This document shows positions 43,832 through 52,301 of a DNA stretch of 64,000 bases, piece by piece; the first letter of the stretch is position 1, and each line of letters begins with the position of its first letter. Made by a program: the position numbers and the translations under genes. The notes under the pieces were generated by a model, which had not been told where the DNA came from, did no database searches, and saw only the letters and a list, made by a program, of their open reading frames with translations. Source of the stretch: Marivita sp046592965 (GTDB taxonomy: Bacteria; Pseudomonadota; Alphaproteobacteria; Rhodobacterales; Rhodobacteraceae); contig NZ_JBISBV010000001.1 of NCBI RefSeq assembly GCF_046592965.1, positions 682,001 to 746,000 of the forward strand, written 5' to 3'.

Positions 43832-43912
43832 ACGAGTTCTGGAAATTGTCGATGATGGACCAACAGTCAGGCCACAATCATTGCCGAGCTTCAATGGCCG
43901 TGCCGTCCAACC

Positions 43913-44065
43913 TCAGGCGCGCTTGCGCTCGGGCTGCTGCGCGGCCTCGGCCTTGATACGGGCGAACATCGCTTTTCGTGCTGCACCGCGTTGGAAGGGC
44001 AGGGTGGGCAACTCTTCTTTCGAGGCTGAGACGACGGATGCGATGAATTTCGATTTGCGCGACAT
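43913..44065 (-). CDS. small basic conserved protein (50 aa)
   Basis: A 50-codon gene with GGAGCAG 6 bases before its ATG. The product is Lys/Arg/Ala-rich: MSRKSKFIASVVSASKEE, then LPTLPFQRGAARKAMFARIKAEAAQ, ending PERKRA. Similar short proteins are, from memory, widespread in Roseobacters without assigned function. It has no membrane segment or cysteine. It lies alone between the Hint-domain gene and pgeF. Confidence 0.65.
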   Translation of the reverse strand: MSRKSKFIASVVSASKEELPTLPFQRGAARKAMFARIKAEAAQQPERKRA

Positions 44066-44111
44066 GGGACTGCTCCGGTGTTTGGTCTTGTTGTTTTGTT
44101 AACTCTAATAA

Positions 44112-44127
44112 GCCCCTGCAATGGGGC
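44112..44127 (-). terminator. small hairpin downstream of pgeF
   Basis: GCCCC pairs with GGGGC around a 6-base loop, and on the - strand TTATTAG follows. It lies about 80 bases beyond the pgeF stop and is probably a weak terminator of the lgt-midA-pgeF operon. Support is moderate. Confidence 0.4.
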
Positions 44128-44207
44128 GCGTTTGTGACCAAACGGGGACAATCCCGGTGTATTCCTGTGATTGATTTGGGCAAAAGGGCGCTGCGGCTGG
44201 GAGCCCG

Positions 44208-44963
44208 TCAAAGCCTGATCGTTGCGATCAAGCGCCCGTAATCCGCCTCGCGCGCATGTGTTGCGCGACGGTACGAGAAGAAGCGTTCGGCGTCTGAATA
44301 GGTGCAATGACGTGTCCATTCGGCCTGCACGCCCGCGGCGCGGAGGCGGAACAGCCCAAAGCCCGGCAGATCAAAGTGATACCTGTCGTTTTCTCCATTG
44401 ACGAAGAAGCGCGCGTAACCGGGATCTTCGGCCAGGAAATCATCAAGAAACTCGGCGCCAACCTCGTACGCCTTTTGGCTGATGCTCGGCCCGATCACGG
44501 CGGCGATATTCTCGTGTGTGGCCCCGAGATCGACCATCGCCTCGACCGTCGCCTCAAGCACCCCGTCCAAAGCACCGCGCCATCCCGCATGGGCAGCGCC
44601 GATCACTCCGGCTTGCGTATCGGCTAACAGCACCGGCTGGCAATCTGCGGTCAGAATGCCCAAAGCCATGCCTGGCGTATTCGTGACCATCGCATCGGCC
44701 TTGGGGCGCGGATCGTCGACGGACGACTCAACCACATGCACGGTGGCGGAATGGGTTTGATGCACGGTGACAAGGTTTTCGATGGGCACCTGCATCGCCT
44801 CTGCCACCCGCGCGCGGTTGATTGCCACGATCTCGCGTTGATCCGACGATCCGGTACCGCAGTTCAACCCGGCAAAAACCCCAGAAGATGCACCGCCTCG
44901 CCGGGTAAAGAACCCGTGGCGGAGCGGGCTGAGACTGTCGGACGTGATGATTTCCAGCGTCAT
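44208..44963 (-). CDS. pgeF: PgeF/YfiH-type laccase-domain protein (peptidoglycan editing or purine-nucleoside phosphorylase-like)
   Basis: A 251-residue protein of the multicopper-polyphenol-oxidase-related family (YfiH/FAMIN). Metal-binding residues are in HQTHSATVHVV, the Cys in LTADCQPVLLAD and the His in HAGWRGALDGVLEATV. E. coli YfiH/PgeF hydrolyses L-Ser misincorporated into peptidoglycan precursors; others in the family act on purine nucleosides. The start overlaps the midA stop by 4 bases. It is the last gene of an lgt-midA-pgeF operon. Confidence 0.9.
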   Translation of the reverse strand: MTLEIITSDSLSPLRHGFFTRRGGASSGVFAGLNCGTGSSDQREIVAINRARVAEAMQVPIENLVTVHQTHSATVHVVESSVDDPRPKADAMVTNTPGMALGILTADCQPVLLADTQAGVIGAAHAGWRGALDGVLEATVEAMVDLGATHENIAAVIGPSISQKAYEVGAEFLDDFLAEDPGYARFFVNGENDRYHFDLPGFGLFRLRAAGVQAEWTRHCTYSDAERFFSYRRATHAREADYGRLIATIRL

Positions 44964-46036
44964 GGTTCCAGTCCGGGTGGCGGCGATTCACCGTGCGGGT
45001 AGAGCCCCAGCACTTTGAATAGGGAACCCATTTCTTTGGGGTGGGTCAACCGTCGATGTGCCGCGATATGACTCTCCAGAGCCGAGGCGCTCAGACCTTG
45101 TGCGAGCCCCTGCGCACGTGCCGTAATGCCGAGCCGCTCCAGGAACTCGCCTTGCTTGCACAATGCACTCACCTCACAGCCGAGCGACCTTGCAGCCTTG
45201 GCAAGTGGTTCGAAATCCACATGTGCTGTCAGGTCTGCTTTTCCGGGGCGGGCAAACGGATCGACCGGCTTGTGCTCAGCGACCGCCTGAAAGGTATCGC
45301 CGTGCGACCGCCATCCGCCATAATCGATGACGAGAGCGAGTCCACCCTGCGCCGCGATCCGCCATGCCAGCGCCTCTATGATCGCTGTTCCATGTGCGCA
45401 GGTCTCGACCAATGCGCCTGGCTCTGTGTCGTCCAGCCGGTGGTCGAGCGCGGCAATTGGCACCGCATCGCTTAGCCCGCGCTGCAATGCGCCTTCCCTT
45501 GACAGCCCGATCATGACTTCGCGCCAGCCCGCCGCGTCGCGTTGGAATTGCCTGATCGGCAGCGCATCGAAAAATTCATTGGCAATGGCGAAAAGCGGTC
45601 GGTCTTCCGGTAGCGACTCGACCGTGTCATGCCACTTTGGGCCGTGCGCCTTGAGCGCTTTGGCCTGAATGTCCCGCAGGCGCGGCGATGCCTCTACCAG
45701 ATGGAGTTCCATCGCGTCGTGAAACCCGGGCACCCGACGGGTTGCCCGCAGCACATCCACCATCAACGTTCCCCGTCCGGGGCCAAGCTCCGCCAGCGAG
45801 AAAGGCTTGGGCGCGCCTTGGTCCATCCACGCTTGGGCCAGACACAGCCCGATCAATTCGCCAAACATCTGGCTGATCTCGGGCGCGGTTGTGAAATCGC
45901 CCTGCGCGCCGAACGCGTCTTGGGTGGTGTAATACCCGTGTTCGGGGTGCAGCAAACAGGCCGACATATATTGCGCGACGGTCAGCGGCCCTGTCGCGCT
46001 GATCTGGCGTCTTAGAATATCGGCCAGCGCGGTCAT
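44960..46036 (-). CDS. MidA/NDUFAF7-family protein-arginine-type methyltransferase
   Basis: A 358-residue SAM-dependent methyltransferase of the COG1565 / NDUFAF7 family. Characteristic segments are HPEHGYYTTQDAFGAQGDFTTAPEISQMFGELIG, the SAM loop LAELGPGRGTLMVDVLRA and EFFDALPIRQF. Mitochondrial NDUFAF7 symmetrically dimethylates an Arg of complex I NDUFS2; a similar role on respiratory complex I is plausible for alphaproteobacteria. The ATG at 46036 overlaps the lgt stop by 4 bases. Confidence 0.9.
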   Translation of the reverse strand: MTALADILRRQISATGPLTVAQYMSACLLHPEHGYYTTQDAFGAQGDFTTAPEISQMFGELIGLCLAQAWMDQGAPKPFSLAELGPGRGTLMVDVLRATRRVPGFHDAMELHLVEASPRLRDIQAKALKAHGPKWHDTVESLPEDRPLFAIANEFFDALPIRQFQRDAAGWREVMIGLSREGALQRGLSDAVPIAALDHRLDDTEPGALVETCAHGTAIIEALAWRIAAQGGLALVIDYGGWRSHGDTFQAVAEHKPVDPFARPGKADLTAHVDFEPLAKAARSLGCEVSALCKQGEFLERLGITARAQGLAQGLSASALESHIAAHRRLTHPKEMGSLFKVLGLYPHGESPPPGLEP

Positions 46037-46917
46037 GGTCGCCGCGCGGTTGCCCAGAGATAGGCGCCGATCGCGATCATTGGAAGCGACAGAAGCTGAC
46101 CCATGGTCAGACCGTATCCGCCGACATCCCATGCCAGTCCCAAGGGGTTTTCCGATCCAACGAATTGCGCATCCGGCTGGCGCACAAATTCCACCAGAAA
46201 CCGAGCCAGGCCGTAACCGGCGATGAACAGCCCGACAATCTTGCCCGGCGCTTTCAACGCCCCGCGCCGGAACGCTAGCCACAGCAGCACGGACCCGAGC
46301 AGCAATCCCTCCAACGCGGCCTCATAGAGCTGCGATGGATGGCGCGCGCAGAGCTCGCCGACCGCCTGACCGCAGCTTTGTGCCGCCGGACCCGGAAAGA
46401 TCACGCCCCAGGGCAGATCGGTCGGACGCCCCCAAAGCTCTGCATTGATGAAGTTCGCGATCCGCCCCAGCAACAACCCCGGTGGCGTCGCCAACGCCAT
46501 CATGTCCGCGGCTGGCCGCAGCGGAATGTTTGCGCGCAGGCAATAAACCAGCGCCGCGACGATCACGCCGATCAGTCCGCCGTGAAATGACATGCCCCCC
46601 TGCCAGACAGCCAGAATCTCGGCCGGGTTCGCAAGGTAATAGGCGGGCTGGTAGAACAGAACAAATCCCAGTCTCCCGCCCAGAATGATGCCCAGGATCA
46701 CCCAGGTCAGCAGTTCTTCGACCTGTTCGGGGCGCATCGGCGGCGTGCTGTCGGGCCATAATGCGGCGCGCCGCACCGCCGCCACCGCGATCCGCCAGCC
46801 GATCAGGATGCCCGCGATATAAGCAAGCGCGTACCAGCGCAGGGCAAAGTCGATCCCGAAAAGCGAGATCGAAAACAGCTCTGGCGAGATGTCGGGGAAG
46901 GGCAAACCACTGCTCAT
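46033..46917 (-). CDS. lgt: phosphatidylglycerol:prolipoprotein diacylglyceryl transferase
   Basis: Inner-membrane enzyme that attaches diacylglycerol to the lipobox Cys of prolipoproteins. It is 294 aa with seven membrane segments. The essential elements are visible: GGMSFHGGLIG with the catalytic-region His, LLLGRIANFINAELWGRPTDLPWG and HPSQLYEAALEGLLL, and the C-terminal FLVEFVRQPDAQF. It heads the lgt-midA-pgeF operon and is divergent from ubiK. Confidence 0.97.
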   Translation of the reverse strand: MSSGLPFPDISPELFSISLFGIDFALRWYALAYIAGILIGWRIAVAAVRRAALWPDSTPPMRPEQVEELLTWVILGIILGGRLGFVLFYQPAYYLANPAEILAVWQGGMSFHGGLIGVIVAALVYCLRANIPLRPAADMMALATPPGLLLGRIANFINAELWGRPTDLPWGVIFPGPAAQSCGQAVGELCARHPSQLYEAALEGLLLGSVLLWLAFRRGALKAPGKIVGLFIAGYGLARFLVEFVRQPDAQFVGSENPLGLAWDVGGYGLTMGQLLSLPMIAIGAYLWATARRP

Positions 46918-47011
46918 GCGCGCTACCTGCCCCGCGTTTCACGGCGAAGTCAACCTTGTGCACATGCGCCCGGCTGCCCATATAAGGCGTCAGTCTAGAC
47001 CGGAGAGATCA

Positions 47012-47257
47012 ATGCAGACCCGCAACAAAGTATTCGAAGACATCTCGCAGTTGCTGACCAACGCGATGGGTGTGGCTCAGGGCGCGAAAGATGAAGCTGA
47101 GACAGCTATGAAATCCATGATGGATCGCTGGCTCGCCGACCGCGACTTCGTCACCCGCGAGGAGTTCGATGCCGTGCGCGCGATGGCGCAAAAGGCACGC
47201 GAGGAAAACGAGGCGCTCAAGGCGCGGCTTGATATGTTGGATAACCCGAAGAAATAA
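47012..47257 (+). CDS. UbiK-like accessory factor (BMFP domain)
   Basis: An 81-residue coiled-coil protein. The BMFP/UbiK pattern is clear: VFEDISQLLTNAMGVAQGAKDEAETAMKSMMDRWLADRDFVTREEFDAVRAMAQKAREENEALKARLDML (quoted in parts only: FEDISQLLTNAM, DRDFVTREEFDAV, LKARLDML). In gammaproteobacteria UbiK assists the ubiquinone-synthesis complex under air. GGAGAGATCA precedes the ATG. It is divergent from lgt and followed by a copy of the intergenic hairpin element. Confidence 0.88.
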   Translation: MQTRNKVFEDISQLLTNAMGVAQGAKDEAETAMKSMMDRWLADRDFVTREEFDAVRAMAQKAREENEALKARLDMLDNPKK

Positions 47258-47579
47258 GGTTGCTCCGACCCGATGGGGGCTTTGCCCCCAAACCCCCAAG
47301 GTATTTGGGGCCCAAAGAAGCCGAAATCCGTCTGCGAGGACGGGGTGTGGCTGGATCGTTCGTGATCAATTGACGCCAGCGTGGGACGATACGCCCGCGC
47401 TTTGGCGGTAACTTCTCCACAACTTATTGGCTTCGCCACCGAATTAACGCTTTACGCAGGGCCGTTGCGAAGGCACCCTATGTTGTAGGGGGCCAACGAG
47501 AATACGCAGTCCCTAGAGCAGGCACCGAGTGGTTGAGGCCAAAAGGTCCACACCGCTACAGGCAACAGGAGGCGGCGTC
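47258..47579. other. 322-bp region between ubiK and YbjN gene
   Basis: Holds the copy of the hairpin element at 47274-47331, then about 250 bp without a supported ORF. A ribosome-binding site (AGGAGG) precedes the YbjN-like gene, so its promoter must lie here. No tRNA or recognisable RNA gene was seen. Confidence 0.55.
47274..47331. repeat. Roseobacter-type intergenic hairpin element, copy 3
   Basis: GGGGGC/GCCCCC hairpin with a TTT loop, then ACCCCCAAGGTATTT and GGGCCCAAAGAAGCCG. Its tail is nearly identical to that of copy 1 at 4261. It begins 16 bases after the ubiK stop and is likely its terminator. Unlike the other two copies it lies between two genes on the same strand. Confidence 0.75.
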
Positions 47580-48080
47580 ATGGCCCTGTCCGAGCACTAT
47601 CTTGAGGATGATATCCACCCGATCGACCTTGTGGAACACATCGCGGCACATCACGACTGGGAGTTCGACAGGATCGGCGACGACCAGATCGCAATGGCGG
47701 TGGAGGGTCAGTGGCGGACCTATTCGATCACGCTGGCCTGGTCGCAATTCGATGAATCCTTGCGCCTTATCTGCACGTTCGACATGGAACCGCCGCCAGA
47801 TCGTCTGCCGGTTCTGCACGAGACCCTGAATGCCGTGAACGATCAATGCTGGGCGGGGGCCTTCACCTATTGGGCCGAGGCCAAGCTGATGGTGTACCGC
47901 TACGGGCTGGTGTTGGCAGGCGGAAACGTGGCGAGTGCCGACCAGATCGACAAGATGATCAACTGCGCCGTGACGAGCGCCGAGCGGTATTACCCGGCGT
48001 TTCAACTGGTCGTCTGGGGCAATCGCACTCCCAAAGACGCGCTTCAGGTCGCCATTGCAGAGGCATACGGGCACGCGTAA
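47580..48080 (+). CDS. YbjN-domain protein (type III secretion chaperone-like fold)
   Basis: A 166-residue cytoplasmic protein with a YbjN-like alpha/beta fold: MALSEHYLEDDIHPIDLVEHI, AVEGQWRTYSITLAW, DESLRLICTFDMEPPPDRL, LNAVNDQCWAGAFTYW. In E. coli YbjN affects motility and biofilm as a global modulator; other members are of unknown function. AGGAGG lies 6 bases before the ATG at 47580. It is followed by proC on the same strand after 36 bases. Confidence 0.8.
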   Translation: MALSEHYLEDDIHPIDLVEHIAAHHDWEFDRIGDDQIAMAVEGQWRTYSITLAWSQFDESLRLICTFDMEPPPDRLPVLHETLNAVNDQCWAGAFTYWAEAKLMVYRYGLVLAGGNVASADQIDKMINCAVTSAERYYPAFQLVVWGNRTPKDALQVAIAEAYGHA

Positions 48081-48116
48081 CACTTGGTCCTGACGCACTA
48101 AACCGTGGGGACCGCA

Positions 48117-48932
48117 ATGAGCATTTCAGACATTTCCAAACGGGGCCTTGTCCTGTTGGGCTGTGGCAAGATGGGATCGGCCATGCTGGAGGGCTGGCTC
48201 GACGGGGGTCTTTCGCCAGATGCGGTCTGGGTCAATGATCCGGCTCCGTCGGAGTGGGTTCAGGCGCAGGGTGTTCACCTCAACCGAGAATTGCCCGAAG
48301 CGCCTGCCATCGTTCTGGTTGCCGTCAAACCGCAAATGATGCGCGACGCCTTGCCGTCGTTGGCCCGGCTTGGAAATGGCAGCACGTTGTTCCTGTCGAT
48401 CGCTGCTGGCACCACCATTGCCATCTTCGAGGACATGCTGGGTTCAAACACCCCGATCATCCGTTCGATCCCCAACACGCCGGCCGCCATCAAGCAGGGT
48501 ATCACCGCGTTGATCGGCAATGCTGCGGTCGCCGAGACGCACATGCAAAGCGCCGAAACCCTGCTGTCCGCCATTGGTCAGACGGTTCGTCTGGAGACCG
48601 AAGACCAGATGGACGCCGTGACCGGGTTGAGCGGCTCCGGCCCGGCCTATGTGTTTCACATGATCGAATGTCTCGCCAAGGCGGGTGAGGCGCAGGGGCT
48701 TTCCCCGGCTCTTGCCATGACCCTGGCCAAAGCCACCGTGGCGGGGGCGGGGGCTTTGGCGATGCAATCCAATGAGACCCCAAGCCAGTTGCGCGTCAAT
48801 GTGACCAGCCCGAACGGGACGACGCAGGCGGGACTTGATGTGTTGATGGATCACGAAACAGGTCTGCCACCGCTCATAGTTCGGACTGTCGATGCGGCAA
48901 CGAAACGGTCAAAGGAGCTTGCCAATGGCTGA
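48117..48932 (+). CDS. proC: pyrroline-5-carboxylate reductase
   Basis: Last step of proline synthesis: NAD(P)H-dependent reduction of P5C. It is 271 aa. The Rossmann motif is LLGCGKMGSAMLEGWL, followed by VAVKPQMMRDALP, SIPNTPAAIKQG and the family signature VTGLSGSGPAYVFHMIECLAKAGEAQGL. Near the C-terminus lies SPNGTTQAGLDVL. Its stop overlaps csaA by 8 bases. Confidence 0.97.
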   Translation: MSISDISKRGLVLLGCGKMGSAMLEGWLDGGLSPDAVWVNDPAPSEWVQAQGVHLNRELPEAPAIVLVAVKPQMMRDALPSLARLGNGSTLFLSIAAGTTIAIFEDMLGSNTPIIRSIPNTPAAIKQGITALIGNAAVAETHMQSAETLLSAIGQTVRLETEDQMDAVTGLSGSGPAYVFHMIECLAKAGEAQGLSPALAMTLAKATVAGAGALAMQSNETPSQLRVNVTSPNGTTQAGLDVLMDHETGLPPLIVRTVDAATKRSKELANG

Positions 48933-49263
48933 AATCTCTTACGATGACTTCGTGAAAGTCGAGATCCGCGTCGGGACTGTGACGCGCGCCGAGCCGTTTC
49001 CCGAGGCACGCAAGCCTGCGATCAAGCTTTGGGTCGATTATGGCGGGACAATCGGGATCAAGAAGTCTTCGGCCCAGATTACCGCGCATTACGATCCTGA
49101 AGCGCTTGTGGGCAAAAAAGTCATGGGCGTCGTCAATTTCCCACCGCGCCAGATCGGTCCGTTCATGTCCGAGGTCCTGGTGCTTGGATTCGCGGACGCA
49201 AATGGCGACATTGTTCTGGCAGTGCCGGATCAGCCCGTCGAAAATGGAGCGCAACTATGCTGA
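48925..49263 (+). CDS. csaA: CsaA-like tRNA-binding protein
   Basis: A 112-residue OB-fold tRNA-binding protein related to the C-terminal domain of some Met-tRNA synthetases and to B. subtilis CsaA, an export-linked chaperone. Visible are FVKVEIRVGTVTRAEPFPEARKPAIKLWVDYG and KKVMGVVNFPPRQIGPFMSEVLVLG. AAAGGAG lies 7 bases upstream of the ATG, which is inside the proC end. It overlaps the next gene by 7 bases, making a proC-csaA-dehydrogenase chain. Confidence 0.92.
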   Translation: MAEISYDDFVKVEIRVGTVTRAEPFPEARKPAIKLWVDYGGTIGIKKSSAQITAHYDPEALVGKKVMGVVNFPPRQIGPFMSEVLVLGFADANGDIVLAVPDQPVENGAQLC

Positions 49264-50210
49264 AACTGTTGATCACACGACCCTTGCCCGACCGGGTGAT
49301 TGCAAAGGCGCGCGGCTTTTTTGACACCACGGTGCGCGAAAAAACAACGCCTCTCTCCAGAGAGGAGTTGGTGGCCAGTCTGAAAGACTATGATCTCGTG
49401 CTGCCCACCTTGGGCGATATGTACAGCGCCGAGGTGTTCGAGGCTGTGTCCGATCCGCGTGCACGCGCGATCGCCAATTTCGGCGTCGGTTATAATCATA
49501 TCGACACGCAGGCCGCGAATAACGCCGGTATTCCTGTCAGCAACACGCCGGGAGCCGTCACTGATGCGACCGCCGATATTGCGGTGATGCTGATGCTGAT
49601 GACGAGCCGTCGCGCCGCCGAAGGCGAGCGCATGGTGCGATCGCAAAGCTGGGGCGGGTGGCACCCGACGCAACTGCTGGGCCTGCACATGTCCGGAAAG
49701 ACGCTTGGGATTGTCGGAATGGGGCGCATCGGGCAGGCCGTGGCACATCGCGCGCATCATGGGTTCGGGATGACGATCAAGTATTTCAACAGATCACCGA
49801 AAACCGTCGACATCCCCGCCGAGCAGATCGACAGCTTGTCCGGTTTGGCAGGGCAGGTCGACATCATGGTCATCGCCGTCCCCGGTGGCAATGCCACGCA
49901 TCATCTGATCAATGCAGAGATCCTGAGCGCAATGCAGCCGCATGCGCATCTTGTGAATATCGCTCGCGGGGACATTGTCAAAGAGGCCGATCTGATCGAG
50001 GCGCTGGAAAACGGCAAAATCGCTGGCGCAGGGCTCGATGTTTACGAATTCGAACCGAAAGTGCCGCAAGCACTGATCGACATGGAGAATGTCACGTTGC
50101 TGCCCCATCTTGGGACTGCGGCGCTGGATGTGCGTGAAAACATGGGGTTCATGGCACTCGATAACGTGATTGCTGCGTCCGAAAGGAAACCGCTGCCCAA
50201 TCAGGTGTGA
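49257..50210 (+). CDS. D-2-hydroxyacid dehydrogenase (glyoxylate/hydroxypyruvate reductase type)
   Basis: A 317-residue NAD(P)-dependent D-isomer-specific dehydrogenase. Rossmann motif GIVGMGRIGQAVAHRA, catalytic Arg in LVNIARGDIVKEADL, Glu in GLDVYEFEPKVP and His in TLLPHLGTAAL. By overall similarity it resembles glyoxylate/hydroxypyruvate reductase or glycerate dehydrogenase; the specific substrate is inferred. The third gene of the proC-csaA chain. Confidence 0.92.
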   Translation: MLKLLITRPLPDRVIAKARGFFDTTVREKTTPLSREELVASLKDYDLVLPTLGDMYSAEVFEAVSDPRARAIANFGVGYNHIDTQAANNAGIPVSNTPGAVTDATADIAVMLMLMTSRRAAEGERMVRSQSWGGWHPTQLLGLHMSGKTLGIVGMGRIGQAVAHRAHHGFGMTIKYFNRSPKTVDIPAEQIDSLSGLAGQVDIMVIAVPGGNATHHLINAEILSAMQPHAHLVNIARGDIVKEADLIEALENGKIAGAGLDVYEFEPKVPQALIDMENVTLLPHLGTAALDVRENMGFMALDNVIAASERKPLPNQV

Positions 50211-50482
50211 TCGTCCGTTTCGCCAGACTGGCGGTTGCTGCTGTCCGGCTTGTAGACACTACGTTTGTGGCCGGATTTTGTGTGAGTGGACCATTCGGGG
50301 CCGCGTTCCTTGATGCGCCGGGCTACGATCAGCGCGCTGGGCCATGCCATCAACCAACCGATCAGGGCCACACCGCCCAACACCCACCAGCTGTCGTAGC
50401 CCATGGAAAAGGCAGCCACGACCAGCGCGCCTGAGATCAGCGCGCCACTCAACAACGTCAAAATAACCGATAATCGGTTCAT
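50201..50482 (-). CDS. small hypothetical membrane protein
   Basis: A 93-residue protein with two hydrophobic segments (VILTLLSGALISGALVVAAFSM and WWVLGGVALIGWLMAWPSALIV) and a basic, hydrophilic C-terminal third ending in Thr/His. The orientation is probably N-out/C-in by the positive-inside rule. AGAGGG precedes the ATG by 7 bases. No known family was recognised. It is convergent with the dehydrogenase gene (overlap 10 bases) and divergent from the KAS III gene. Confidence 0.65.
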   Translation of the reverse strand: MNRLSVILTLLSGALISGALVVAAFSMGYDSWWVLGGVALIGWLMAWPSALIVARRIKERGPEWSTHTKSGHKRSVYKPDSSNRQSGETDDHT

Positions 50483-50605
50483 GTATCTTCCCTCTTCATA
50501 TGTCAAAACGCGCAGGTTCGACCGAGGGTTCCGAAAGCCTCGGCGTGCCCTTGACGTCGTGCGGGACTTGCCGTTTTCTCGAACAAGCCCCCAAGGAGCC
50601 GATTT

Positions 50606-51724
50606 ATGATCCAGCCCGCCATCACCGGAAGCGGTGTGTTCACGCCGCAAAGCGTCATCACCAACGATGAACTCGTGGCGGCTTTCAACGCCTACGCGGA
50701 CAAGACCAATGCCGAAAACGCCGACGCGATTGCGGTGGGCGATACCGAAGCCATCGCACATTCCAGTAGCGACTTTATCGTCAGCGCCTCGGGGATCGAG
50801 CAGCGATATGTGATGAACAAGAGCGGTGTCCTTGACCCGGACCGGATGTATCCGGACCTGCCACCGCGCGCCGACGATGTGCCGTCGATCATGGCAGAGA
50901 TGGCGGTCGATGCGATTTCTAAAGCGCTGGCGAAGGCTGGGCGCGGAGGAGCGGAGGTCGACCTAGTAATCTGCGCCGCATCGAATCTTGAACGCGCCTA
51001 CCCGGCGGTGGCGGTCGAGATCCAGAGCCTGATTGGCGCGGGTGGATTTGCCTTTGACATGAATGTCGCATGCTCCTCGGCCACCTTCGGAATTCAGGCC
51101 GCCGCCGACATGGTGCGCGCAGGGTCCGTCAAATGCGCAATCGTGGTCAATCCCGAGATTTGCTCGGCACATCTGGAATGGCGCGATCGCGATTGTCACT
51201 TTATCTTCGGAGACGTGGCCACCGCGGTCGTGATCGAGCCTGCGATTAACGCCAATGGCGCGCACTTCATCATCCACGGCACGCGCTGTGCAACCGAATT
51301 TTCAAATAACATCCGCAATAACAACGGCTTCTTGCGGCGAGCACATGACCAGATGGAAGACCGCCGCGACATGCAATTCATGCAAAACGGTCGCAAGGTG
51401 TTCAAGGAAGTTCTTCCGATGGTGTCGGGTCATATCACCGGTCATCTGAAGGACGAGGGCTGGAGCGCCGACAGTCTGACGCGGGTCTGGCTGCATCAGG
51501 CCAACAAGACAATGAATGATTTCATCGGCAAGAAAGTCCTCGGGCGTAGTCCTGAGCCGGGTGAACAGCCCAACATCCTACAGGATTATGCAAACACGTC
51601 CTCGGCCGGGTCGATCATCGCGTTTTCAAAGCACTCGGACGATATGGCATCCGGCGAGCGTGGCGTGATCTGCTCCTTCGGTGCTGGCTACTCCGTCGGA
51701 TCGGTGCTGGTAGAACGCGCCTGA
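50606..51724 (+). CDS. beta-ketoacyl-ACP synthase III (long form, FabH-like)
   Basis: A 372-residue thiolase-fold condensing enzyme, longer than typical FabH (~320 aa). The triad is present: Cys in NVACSSATFGIQAA, His in VWLHQANKTMNDF and Asn in DYANTSSAGSIIAF. Long-form KAS III enzymes such as P. aeruginosa PA3286 prefer medium-chain acyl-CoA and channel fatty-acid breakdown products back to synthesis; that preference here is inference. AAGGAG lies 7 bases before the ATG. It ends with a strong terminator. Confidence 0.9.
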   Translation: MIQPAITGSGVFTPQSVITNDELVAAFNAYADKTNAENADAIAVGDTEAIAHSSSDFIVSASGIEQRYVMNKSGVLDPDRMYPDLPPRADDVPSIMAEMAVDAISKALAKAGRGGAEVDLVICAASNLERAYPAVAVEIQSLIGAGGFAFDMNVACSSATFGIQAAADMVRAGSVKCAIVVNPEICSAHLEWRDRDCHFIFGDVATAVVIEPAINANGAHFIIHGTRCATEFSNNIRNNNGFLRRAHDQMEDRRDMQFMQNGRKVFKEVLPMVSGHITGHLKDEGWSADSLTRVWLHQANKTMNDFIGKKVLGRSPEPGEQPNILQDYANTSSAGSIIAFSKHSDDMASGERGVICSFGAGYSVGSVLVERA

Positions 51725-51726
51725 GC

Positions 51727-51757
51727 CAAAAAAAAGAGGGCCGAAACGGCCCTCTTT
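51727..51757. terminator. bidirectional rho-independent terminator
   Basis: AAAGAGGGCCG and CGGCCCTCTTT form an 11-bp stem with a 3-base loop, preceded by a run of nine A. The A run gives a T run for the opposite strand, so it can serve both the KAS III gene and the convergent PRC-barrel gene. Confidence 0.92.
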
Positions 51758-51778
51758 CAGGAGTTCATACTGTCTGGA

Positions 51779-52234
51779 TCAGTCCCAGAAGCCTTCGTCG
51801 ACAGATTCGAGCGCTTCAAGCTGCTCTTCGTTCATTCGGGTCACGAAACCATAGGTTTTGTCATCCACCGCGACGAGGTTCACGTCATCCACCGCAATCA
51901 GCACGTGCTTGTCGCCAATGTCGAGGAAGCCGCCGATTTCACCGACGATACCAATCATCTGGCCGGACCGGTTCAGCACGATGTCTTCGATTTCGCCAAT
52001 CTCGTTCCAGTCAGCGCCGACCGCGTCATAGCCGGTGTCGGAATCCCACCCTTCGTCATCGGCTTCGTTGGTCGTGTAGATTTTCCCGCCTGTGATGTCG
52101 CGTGTGCGGATCAGATCACCCTTCAGGCCTGGCATCGACATGCTGGCGTCGCCCATCATGCCGGTGTGGGATTCTGCCCATGCGCCGGTGGTTGCCATGG
52201 TAAGGGCGAGCGCGCTTGCAAATAGCTTAGTCAT
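51779..52234 (-). CDS. exported PRC-barrel domain protein
   Basis: A 151-residue secreted or periplasmic protein: signal peptide residues 1-20 (cleaved after WAES or TGAWA), a short Met/Gly/Ser-rich linker, then a PRC-barrel module (DWNEIGEIEDIVLNRSGQMIGIVGEIGGFLDIGDKHVLIAVDDV). The C-terminal acidic helix reads NEEQLEALESVDEGFWD. Such exported PRC-barrel proteins are common in Roseobacters, and their role (perhaps envelope stability or metal handling) is not established. It is monocistronic. Confidence 0.85.
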   Translation of the reverse strand: MTKLFASALALTMATTGAWAESHTGMMGDASMSMPGLKGDLIRTRDITGGKIYTTNEADDEGWDSDTGYDAVGADWNEIGEIEDIVLNRSGQMIGIVGEIGGFLDIGDKHVLIAVDDVNLVAVDDKTYGFVTRMNEEQLEALESVDEGFWD

Positions 52235-52301
52235 TTAAATCTCCTCGGTTGCGTTTCATCTGCCTACACAACGGGTGACCCTTGGCGCGGTTCCAAAAAA
52301 A

